Below are positions 57,427 to 64,000 of a stretch of 64,000 bases of DNA, piece by piece (positions within the stretch are counted from its first letter, which is position 1; each line of letters opens with the position of its first letter). The notes beneath the pieces were generated by a model that was not told where the DNA came from, searched no databases, and was given only the letters and a program-made list of their open reading frames with translations. The stretch is from contig CAKTGM010000007.1 of the NCBI GenBank assembly GCA_934561515.1, positions 1-64,000 on the forward strand, read 5' to 3'. The DNA is from an uncultured Oscillospiraceae bacterium (GTDB lineage: Bacteria > Bacillota > Clostridia > Oscillospirales > Oscillospiraceae). Made by a program: the position numbers and the translations under genes.

Positions 57427-58305
57427 TTATGGCTGCTCGTCCGTAAAGTGGACGTGATTGAAGATGTGATCCGAGCAGAAGCAGTGGTAGCCCGCGCACT
57501 TGCTGCAATAACGGAATTGCAGCTCGGGATTCGTCACATCCGTGCGGCCGCAGACGGCGCACTTGTGGCGGAAGCCCTGCGACTGCTGCTGATACTGCTC
57601 CTGGCGCTGCTGGGCGTGCACGGTATTGTGGAAGTGCGAGGCCTGACGGCTCTGCTGCCGCTCCAGCCGGAAAAAGCCGGAAAGCTCGGGCCAGAAGAAG
57701 ATGACAAAGTTCAGAAGCGCCACGACCGGCAGGATGGCATAGTACCACACGCCGGCGGAAATGCAGCGGAAGATATCAAAGAAGAAGTAAAACACGTCGA
57801 GATAGGCAAGCCACTTCATGCGGATGGGGATGAAGAACATGAAGAGCACGCGCGTTTCGGGATAGAGCAGCGCGAAGGCCATGAACATGGCGAAGTTGAC
57901 GTAGCTTGCGCCGTAGACGGGGATGCTGAAGCCCGTGATGAGGCTGACGATGCTCGCGCCGACGACGGTGAGCAGCATACCGCTTAAATAGTAGGTCGTG
58001 AACTTCGCCGTGCCCCACTGCCGCTCGAGCGTCGAGCCGATCCAGTAGTAGAAGTAGCAGGTGATGAGCAGGTAGAAGGGACTGGTGCTCTCGGGGATGA
58101 GGACGAAGGTGATGAGCCGCCAGACCTGCCCGTGCATCAGTCCGCTGAGCGAGTAGGCGAAGAGACTGAGCATATTGCCGGAGGAAAAATTGGACAAAAG
58201 GCCGAAAATGACATTGCCGATGACGATATAGAGCATCAGGTTCGGGATGCCGAAATTCGGGTGCAGGATACAGAAGCGGTCGATCGCGCGGTTGAGCTTG
58301 TTCAA
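57427..58305 (-). CDS. Rhomboid-like membrane protein with C-terminal zinc ribbon
   Basis: About 292 residues with six hydrophobic helices and the rhomboid-fold landmark GQVWRLITFVLIP after helix 1. The protease motif GxSG is changed to GASY and no His is found in the last helix (AILPVVALLNFVIFF), so proteolysis is doubtful. The C-terminal tail (about 225-292) is Gln-rich and then has a zinc ribbon: CAVCGRTDV ... FRYCSKCAGYHCFC. I choose TTG 58305 because GAGGT lies eight bases before it; a GTG at 58329 lacks a ribosome site. It leads the rhomboid-HD-barrel unit. Confidence 0.78.
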   Translation of the reverse strand: MNKLNRAIDRFCILHPNFGIPNLMLYIVIGNVIFGLLSNFSSGNMLSLFAYSLSGLMHGQVWRLITFVLIPESTSPFYLLITCYFYYWIGSTLERQWGTAKFTTYYLSGMLLTVVGASIVSLITGFSIPVYGASYVNFAMFMAFALLYPETRVLFMFFIPIRMKWLAYLDVFYFFFDIFRCISAGVWYYAILPVVALLNFVIFFWPELSGFFRLERQQSRQASHFHNTVHAQQRQEQYQQQSQGFRHKCAVCGRTDVTNPELQFRYCSKCAGYHCFCSDHIFNHVHFTDEQP

Positions 58306-58429
58306 AACGGAATACCTCACTTCATTCACGGATAATCGAATCCAATAGTTTCAACCATTATGACACAACGGGAGAGAAAAGTCATCAATAAACTTTGAAC
58401 AAATGACCATAACAAAACGGAATGAAGCG

Positions 58430-58469
58430 CAGAAAATGCGGAAAGAACCGATTCTTTCCGCATTTTCTG
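58430..58469 (-). terminator. Long perfect hairpin after the RHH gene
   Basis: 18-bp perfect stem (58430-58447 with 58452-58469), four-base loop. The 3' arm contains TTTT but no T run follows. Confidence 0.7.
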
Positions 58470-58479
58470 AACGCGATCT

Positions 58480-58683
58480 TTACTTGATGTCGAGCTCTGG
58501 CGGTACGTCGATCTCCTCGCCGACGTATTTGCCGTTCTTTTTTCGCTGGCGCACGCATTCGGTGAGCAGGTATTCGATCTGGCCGTTGACCGAGCGGAAG
58601 TCATCCTCCGCCCAGGCGGCGATGGCGGCGTAGAGCTTGGGCGAGAGACGCAGGGGGACCTGCTTTTTGGCATTGTCGTTCAT
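58480..58683 (-). CDS. Small ribbon-helix-helix (Arc-like) DNA-binding protein
   Basis: A 67-residue protein. KKQVPLRLSPKLYAAIAAWAEDD at about 6-28 and FRSVNGQIEYLLTECVRQRKK at 29-49 follow the strand-helix-helix pattern of Arc/MetJ-type repressors. The tail is acidic. The ATG at 58681-58683 follows AAGGGC. It lies 10 bases after the SPFH gene, so it may regulate that operon; a 12-base palindrome sits at the operon promoter. Confidence 0.75.
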   Translation of the reverse strand: MNDNAKKQVPLRLSPKLYAAIAAWAEDDFRSVNGQIEYLLTECVRQRKKNGKYVGEEIDVPPELDIK

Positions 58684-58693
58684 GATGCCCTTC

Positions 58694-59710
58694 TTAGTAC
58701 AGGCTGCCGGAGTTGACGACGGGCTGCGCGTCGCGGTTGCCGCAGAGCACGACGAGCAGGTTCGAGACCATCGCGGCCTTGCGCTCCTCGTCAAGCGCCA
58801 CCGTGCCGTTTTTCGCAAGGCGATCGAGCGCCATTTCGACCATGCCGACCGCGCCGTCGACGATCATCTTGCGTGCGTCGATGATGGCGCTGGCCTGCTG
58901 GCGCTGGAGCATGACGGCCGCGATCTCGGGCGCGTAGGCGAGGTAGGTGATGCGCGCTTCGATGATCTCAAGGCCCGCATCGGCGACCTTGGACTGGATC
59001 TCGTTGCGGATGCGCGCGGCGACGACCTCGCTCGACCCGCGCAGGCTGCCCTCGTCGGCGTGACCGTCGCCGGTGGTGTCGATGCCGGGGGCGACGTCAT
59101 AGGGGTAGATGCGCACGATGTTGCGCAGCGCCGCGTCGCACTGGAGGGAGAGATATTCCTTGTAGTTGTCCACGTTGAAGACGGCCTTGGCGGTGTCGGT
59201 CACGCGCCACATGACGGCGATGCCGATCTCCACGGGGTTGCCGAGACAGTCGTTGATCTTCTGGCGGGCGTTGTTGAGCGTCATGATCTTGAGCGAGACC
59301 TTCTTGCTGCCGCCGCCCACCTCGACCTCGGCGGACGAGCCCTGCATGGCGACGAGAAGATTGGTGCTCTTGCGGCCGCCGTCCACGTCGCCGGACTGGT
59401 TGAGCTTCGTCTTGGCGGCGGGGTTGAAGGACGTGGAGAAGGGATTGACGAAGTAGAAGCCTTCGCCGCGGAGCGTGCCGGTGTACTTGCCGAAGAGCGT
59501 GAGCACGAGGGCCTCCTGCGGCTTTAGGACGCGCAGTCCGCACAGCGGGATCCAGCCGAGCGAGAGCACGATGACGCACAGGACGATGAGGGGCAGAAAG
59601 CCCGCGTTGATGCCGACGATCAGGAAAACGACCGCGGCGATGTAGAGTGCGATCTCGAGCAGCAGCACGAGCATACCGTTTTTGTGACCGGTGATGATCT
59701 TTTCTTCCAT
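58694..59710 (-). CDS. SPFH (band 7/stomatin-like) domain membrane protein
   Basis: A 338-residue protein with two N-terminal hydrophobic segments (about 12-32 and 36-56) and an SPFH domain (about 60-260): VLKPQEALVLTLFGKYTGTLRGEGFYFVNPF opens it, and a charged helical stretch with EIIEARITYLAYAPEIAAVMLQRQQA closes it. SPFH proteins build membrane microdomain cages. The ATG at 59708-59710 follows AGGAGG. First gene of an SPFH-RHH pair with a strong promoter. Confidence 0.9.
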   Translation of the reverse strand: MEEKIITGHKNGMLVLLLEIALYIAAVVFLIVGINAGFLPLIVLCVIVLSLGWIPLCGLRVLKPQEALVLTLFGKYTGTLRGEGFYFVNPFSTSFNPAAKTKLNQSGDVDGGRKSTNLLVAMQGSSAEVEVGGGSKKVSLKIMTLNNARQKINDCLGNPVEIGIAVMWRVTDTAKAVFNVDNYKEYLSLQCDAALRNIVRIYPYDVAPGIDTTGDGHADEGSLRGSSEVVAARIRNEIQSKVADAGLEIIEARITYLAYAPEIAAVMLQRQQASAIIDARKMIVDGAVGMVEMALDRLAKNGTVALDEERKAAMVSNLLVVLCGNRDAQPVVNSGSLY

Positions 59711-59725
59711 AAAAAGCACCTCCTA

Positions 59726-59765
59726 TTTGATATCAAAATAATATCACAACAATATGAAATGTCAA
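59726..59765 (-). promoter_or_regulatory. Promoter and palindrome of the SPFH-RHH operon
   Basis: Minus strand TTGACA (59760-59765), 16-base spacer, TATTAT (59738-59743). Directly downstream, overlapping the expected start, is the 12-base perfect palindrome TTTGATATCAAA (59726-59737), a candidate operator. Confidence 0.7.
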
Positions 59766-59782
59766 GAAGAAAATGAAAAAAA

Positions 59783-59808
59783 GCGCTCCGCACGTTTGTG
59801 CGGAGCGC
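59783..59808 (-). terminator. Terminator of the MATE gene
   Basis: 11-bp perfect stem (59783-59793 with 59798-59808), four-base loop, then seven T on the minus strand. Confidence 0.88.
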
Positions 59809-59825
59809 GGAGAGGGCAGGAGCCT

Positions 59826-61157
59826 TTACGCATAGTGGTATTTTTTCCGCCCGAGGAGGAAGAGCGTTCCCGTGACGAGCAGCGTGAGCGTTTCGGCAAC
59901 GGTGATGGCAAGCCAGATGCCATCGATCCCGAGCAGCTCCGGCAGGAGCAGCACGGCGGAGACCTGAATGACGAGTGTGCGCAGAAACGAGATGAGCGCG
60001 CTGGCCGCGCCGTTGTTGAGGCCCGTGAAAAACGCCGAGCCGAAGATGTTGAAGCCGCAGACGAGGAACGAGAGGGAGTAGATGCGCAGGGCGTCTTCCG
60101 TCATGTCGCGGAGCGCTGCGTCGTAGCCGACGAAAACGTGGGCGATGGGCCGGGCGAGCAGAATGGCCGAGGCGGTCATGGCAAGGCTCGAAAGAAGCGT
60201 GACGGTCAGGCTCTTTCTGAGGAGGCTCTTGAGCTCTGCGTGATTTTGCGCGCCGTAGTGGTAGCCGACAACGGGCGTGACGGCGATGGAGTAGCCGAAG
60301 AAGAAGGCCATGAAGATGAAGCTGACGTACATGAGAACGCCGTAAGCGCTGACGCCGTTTTCCTGCGCGATGGCCATGAGGCGGATGTTGTAGAGCACGC
60401 CCACGAGCGAGGTGGAGAGGTTGCTGACCATCTCGCTCGAGCCGTTGCCGCAGGCGTGCGCGAGCGCGCGCAGGTCAAAGCGCGGGCGCGTCAGGCGGAG
60501 CGGCGAATCGTTCGCTCGCAGGAAATAGGCGAGCGGGATGAGCGCGCCGACAAGCTGGGAAAAGGCCGTTGCGAGCGCCGCGCCGAGAAGTCCCAGGGGG
60601 AAGACATAGACGAGCAGAAAGTCGAGCGCCATATTCGTAAGCCCTGCGAAAACCGTCACCCGCAGGCCGAAGTGCGGCATTTCCGCCGTGGCAAGAAAGC
60701 TCTGAAAGCTGTTTTGCAGCATGAAGAAGGGGAGAGACGTAAGCAGCACGCGCCCGTAGAGCACGCAGTCGTCGATCGTGAGGTCGGTCGCGCCGACGGC
60801 GTAGGAGATGGGTCGAAGAAAAAGAAGGCACACGCCGCTCAGCACAGCGCCGCCCACTGCGAGCGCCACAACGAGCATGGAGAAGATCTCGTTCGCCTCT
60901 TTTCGCTTGCCCTCGCCGAGCGTTTTGGCAATGAGCGCGCTGCCGCCCGTGCCGATCATAAAGCCGAAGGCCGCGAGCGCCATGATGACGGGGAAGATGA
61001 GATTCAGCGCGGCGAAGGGGTTCTTACCGACAAAATTCGAGACGAAAAACCCGTCGACGATGCTGTAGATCGAGGTGATGATCATCATGAAAATGCTGGG
61101 CGCGACGAAACGCAGCAGCTTTTGATAGGTGAAATGATCGGAAAGAGAGATTGTCAT
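59826..61157 (-). CDS. MATE family multidrug/cation efflux transporter
   Basis: A 443-residue membrane protein with 12 hydrophobic helices in two related halves (about 10-215 and 235-435), as in MATE exporters. PSIFMMIITSIYSIVDGFFV at 20-39 and GTGGSALIAKTLGEGKR near 68-84 are typical of the DinF/NorM-like clostridial branch. Such carriers use Na+ or H+; Na+ would fit this organism. The ATG follows GGAGG. The gene is preceded by a leader of about 125 bases that contains a terminator (61187-61217). Confidence 0.9.
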   Translation of the reverse strand: MTISLSDHFTYQKLLRFVAPSIFMMIITSIYSIVDGFFVSNFVGKNPFAALNLIFPVIMALAAFGFMIGTGGSALIAKTLGEGKRKEANEIFSMLVVALAVGGAVLSGVCLLFLRPISYAVGATDLTIDDCVLYGRVLLTSLPFFMLQNSFQSFLATAEMPHFGLRVTVFAGLTNMALDFLLVYVFPLGLLGAALATAFSQLVGALIPLAYFLRANDSPLRLTRPRFDLRALAHACGNGSSEMVSNLSTSLVGVLYNIRLMAIAQENGVSAYGVLMYVSFIFMAFFFGYSIAVTPVVGYHYGAQNHAELKSLLRKSLTVTLLSSLAMTASAILLARPIAHVFVGYDAALRDMTEDALRIYSLSFLVCGFNIFGSAFFTGLNNGAASALISFLRTLVIQVSAVLLLPELLGIDGIWLAITVAETLTLLVTGTLFLLGRKKYHYA

Positions 61158-61186
61158 GGAAAGCCTCCGTTTCGCTGCAGATTGAT

Positions 61187-61217
61187 AAAAAAAGCCCGGT
61201 CATTTCCCTGACCGGAC
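61187..61217 (-). promoter_or_regulatory. Intrinsic terminator inside the MATE leader (candidate attenuator)
   Basis: On the minus strand GTCCGGTCA (61209-61217) pairs with TGACCGGGC (61194-61202), one G-T pair, six-base loop, followed by seven T, between promoter (61289-61316) and start codon (61157). Upstream RNA (61225-61262) can fold into a long hairpin with TGCGGC/GCCGCA and GACT/AGTC arms. This is the layout of a transcription attenuator or riboswitch; I do not recognise the aptamer. Confidence 0.65.
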
Positions 61218-61288
61218 GCATCCGACATCTTTTCGACTGCTGCGGCTGCGGCCGCAAGTCCTCCGATGACATTCAATTCACGGCGAAT

Positions 61289-61316
61289 ATTGTAGCATAA
61301 ATCCGGTCAAAGTCAA
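61289..61316 (-). promoter_or_regulatory. Promoter of the MATE gene
   Basis: Minus strand TTGACT (61311-61316), 16-base spacer, TACAAT (61289-61294). Confidence 0.7.
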
Positions 61317-61344
61317 GGTTTTGCGCAAAAAGACAAAATATCGA

Positions 61345-61373
61345 TTGACAAAACGCACAAACGCCGTTAGAAT
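61345..61373 (+). promoter_or_regulatory. Promoter of metK
   Basis: TTGACA at 61345-61350, 17-base spacer, TAGAAT at 61368-61373; start near 61380, just before the riboswitch. Confidence 0.75.
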
Positions 61374-61401
61374 ACGGTTCAGCGAAAGCAACAAGTGAAT
61401 A

Positions 61402-61499
61402 CTTCATCGAGAGTGGTTGAGGGAACGGCCCAATGACACCACGACAACCTGCCCGAAGAGGCAAGGTGCCAAATCCGACGAACGAATCGAGAGATGAGG
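61402..61499 (+). promoter_or_regulatory. SAM-I riboswitch (S box) aptamer
   Basis: Closing stem CTTCATC (61402-61408) with GATGAGG (61493-61499). The S-box core is easy to see: GAGAGTGGTTGAGGGA, CGGCCC, ATGACACC, CAACCTGC...GCAAGGTGCCAAATCC. Binding of S-adenosylmethionine should favour the terminator at 61516-61545 and shut down metK. Confidence 0.95.
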
Positions 61500-61515
61500 A
61501 AGAGCAGAAAGTGCG

Positions 61516-61545
61516 ATACTCTGTCGGTTCGACAGAGTATTTTTT
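61516..61545 (+). terminator. Riboswitch expression-platform terminator
   Basis: 11-bp perfect stem (61516-61526 with 61530-61540), three-base loop, then TTTTTT; 35 bases before metK. Confidence 0.92.
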
Positions 61546-61579
61546 GTTTTTCCCGGAAATGAGAAAGGAAGAAAGAATC

Positions 61580-62761
<1,182 letters not shown>

Positions 62762-62779
62762 GAATTCGAAGACATGGCG

Positions 62780-62811
62780 AAAGCCGCCGACCATCAGGTC
62801 GGCGGCTTTCT
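62780..62811. terminator. Terminator of metK
   Basis: 13-bp perfect stem (62780-62792 with 62797-62809), four-base loop, short T run. Confidence 0.8.
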
Positions 62812-62880
62812 TGTATATCGGGGAAGGTTACATGAAAGTCATTGATTCGCGGTGCTTTTCGTTCAGGCGGACATTCTCAA

Positions 62881-63603
62881 TCAGGAGGAAAGGCTGCGGT
62901 CTCTTTCCTCCGTTGCCTGTGCGGCGATCTTCTGGAGCTTTTCCATGCGCGCGTCAAGCTGCGCGCTGATCTCGGCGCACTCGTAGAGCTCGCGCTCCAC
63001 ATAGTCCATTTCGGGGAGGTTCTTCTTATAGCGGATTTTATGCTCAAGGCTGGCCCACCAGTCCATCGAGATCGTGCGGAACTGCACCTCGACCTTCATA
63101 AAGCGCTTCTGGTCATGCAGGAAGATGGGCGTTTCCACGATGAGATGCAGGCTGCGGTAGCCGTTGGGCTTGGGGTTTGCGATGTAGTCCTTGCGCTCGA
63201 TGAGGCGGATGTCGTCCTGACGCAGCAGCGCGTCGGAGAGCTTGTAGATGTCCGACGGGTGCGAGCAGATGACGCGCACGCCGGCAATGTCGTTGAGGTT
63301 CTGCTCGATGCTCTCCACGGTCATGGGATAGCCGCGGCGGTTGAGCTTTTCCATGATGCTCTCGGGGGACTTGAGGCGCGTTTTGATCGTTTCGATGGGG
63401 TTGCGGTCGTATTGCAGGGAAAGCTCTTCGTTGAGCACGTTGAACTTCGTTTCCACCTCCATGATCGCGCAGCGGTAGTAGCTCATCAGCTCGCGATAGG
63501 GCTGGAAGTATTTCTGGACCCAGAGCTGCACCTCGCCGCGGGAGAGGCGAGAGAGCAGCACCTGCTCAAGAGAGGTACGGTCCATAAGAGGACGGATCGG
63601 CAT
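62881..63603 (-). CDS. Small alarmone synthetase (RelQ/YjbM-like GTP pyrophosphokinase)
   Basis: A 240-residue RelA/SpoT synthetase domain protein without hydrolase or regulatory TGS/ACT domains. Typical blocks are TRLKSPESIMEKL (about 75-87), DIAGVRVICSHPSDIY (about 104-119), KPNGYRSLHLIVETP and EVQFRTISMDWWASLEHKIRYKK near 172-194. It transfers pyrophosphate from ATP to GDP/GTP, giving (p)ppGpp. The ATG at 63601-63603 lies 12 bases after AAGGAG, a long spacing; a later in-frame ATG at 63585 has no site. Single gene with its own promoter. Confidence 0.9.
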   Translation of the reverse strand: MPIRPLMDRTSLEQVLLSRLSRGEVQLWVQKYFQPYRELMSYYRCAIMEVETKFNVLNEELSLQYDRNPIETIKTRLKSPESIMEKLNRRGYPMTVESIEQNLNDIAGVRVICSHPSDIYKLSDALLRQDDIRLIERKDYIANPKPNGYRSLHLIVETPIFLHDQKRFMKVEVQFRTISMDWWASLEHKIRYKKNLPEMDYVERELYECAEISAQLDARMEKLQKIAAQATEERDRSLSS

Positions 63604-63697
63604 AAGACCATCAGGCTCCTTTGTATCAGTCGTTGGTGCAGGACACAAGATCCTGCGTGAAAAGCTTAACAAAGAAGCGGCGGCGAATCAAGGTAAA

Positions 63698-63726
63698 ATT
63701 GTAAACATTCTGACGATTTGCCGCAA
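63698..63726 (-). promoter_or_regulatory. Promoter of the alarmone synthetase gene
   Basis: Minus strand TTGCGG (63721-63726), 17-base spacer, TACAAT (63698-63703); leader of about 85 bases. The rest of the gap (63727-63850) shows no gene, only a small GC hairpin near 63735-63756 followed by T on plus. Confidence 0.6.
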
Positions 63727-63850
63727 ACGACAGGGCGGATGCAAGGGCCGCCCCTCTTTTTCTTCAGCGTAGCGAGGACAAAAAAACGATGGACAGTCGG
63801 GCGGGGAAGTCGGCTTTGGGGCAAAAGGGCGGGAATGCCCAAAAAGACGA

Positions 63851-63889
63851 AAAACGCAGAAGGCCCGGACATAGGGCCTTCTGCGTTTT
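63851..63889 (-). terminator. Terminator after the right-end gene
   Basis: 16-bp perfect stem (63851-63866 with 63874-63889), seven-base loop, T-rich 3' arm on the minus strand. Confidence 0.8.
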
Positions 63890-63910
63890 GAAAATGTGAG
63901 GCTGCCTGCC

Positions 63911-64000
63911 TTATGCGCCGAGCGCGCGCCGGCTCATCATCTCCCAGAGGATGGAAAGCTGGTCGGTGGAGGAGAGGAGAAAGGCGAGCACAAAGGCAAA
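63911..64000 (-). CDS. C-terminal end of a probable membrane protein (partial)
   Basis: The last 29 codons of a gene that continues beyond the window, with stop at 63911-63913. The fragment begins with a hydrophobic stretch (FAFVLAFLLSS) followed by a polar tail ending RRALGA. Too short to name. A terminator directly follows, which supports it as a gene end. Confidence 0.55.
   Translation of the reverse strand, partial: FAFVLAFLLSSTDQLSILWEMMSRRALGA

Noticed and set aside
59754..61211. 485-codon plus-strand frame opposite the MATE gene
   Set aside because: Charged repetitive antisense translation that crosses a terminator on both ends.
61024..61272. 82-codon minus frame starting in the MATE leader
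   Set aside because: Runs through the leader terminator into the MATE gene out of frame. A shorter leader-peptide role is mentioned as a possibility only.

Overview
The window is GC-rich, densely coding bacterial chromosome. The gene content points to a strictly anaerobic, low-complexity-envelope Clostridia of the Oscillospiraceae/Ruminococcaceae type: class III (anaerobic) ribonucleotide reductase, a V-type ATPase, acetate kinase, a SAM-I riboswitch in front of metK, PyrDB/PyrK dihydroorotate dehydrogenase, SLH-domain wall hydrolase, VanW, DUF4317 and TmcAL. This is inference from gene families; no marker rRNA is present. No phage, insertion sequence, CRISPR array or rRNA was seen. Many long ORFs on the opposite strand are GC-rich shadows and are left out.

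Layout. 1-8.6 kb: a broken O-antigen-ligase-like fragment, a type I DAHP synthase, a TraX-like membrane protein, DUF4317, a divergent PAP2 protein, and an NrdR-box-driven nrdD-vanW-nrdG unit. 8.6-9.3 kb: YoaK/DUF1275 protein. 9.6-18.2 kb: a nine-gene V-ATPase operon (H-I-K-E-C-F-A-B-D) with a c-ring subunit carrying the Na+-type ligand set. 18.2-24.5 kb (minus): pyrC-pyrK-pyrD-pyrF-HAD-pyrE-pyrB-pyrI from a consensus promoter with a very short leader. 24.76-32.6 kb (plus): an aromatic amino acid operon, DAHP synthase-tyrA-aroB-aroA-aroC-pheA-aroE/aroK fusion, preceded by a 17-residue Phe/Tyr-rich leader peptide and an intrinsic terminator, i.e. a classical attenuator. 32.7-41.3 kb: small zinc-ribbon membrane protein, glutamate racemase, Na/Pi cotransporter, the XdhC-YqeC-YqeB molybdenum-hydroxylase maturation set, a YhaM-like exonuclease and a DAACS symporter. 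41.3-45.5 kb (minus): marR plus two half-size ABC exporters. 45.7-48.3 kb: a Tet(M)/EF-G-like GTPase fused to a YacP/Rae1-type NYN nuclease. Then tRNA-Leu(TAG), a secreted GH24-SLH-GH25 protein, a FliB-like protein, ackA divergent from tmcAL, a DUF3298-type lipoprotein, a barrel protein, an HD protein, a rhomboid-like protein, an SPFH-RHH pair, a MATE exporter with its own leader terminator, SAM riboswitch-metK, and a RelQ-type alarmone synthetase; a truncated membrane protein runs off the right end.

The strongest leads are the GTPase-NYN fusion (45704-48328), the Phe/Tyr attenuator (24825-24967), and the uncharacterised leader terminator ahead of the MATE gene (61187-61294). All calls come from reading the sequence; no database search was run.
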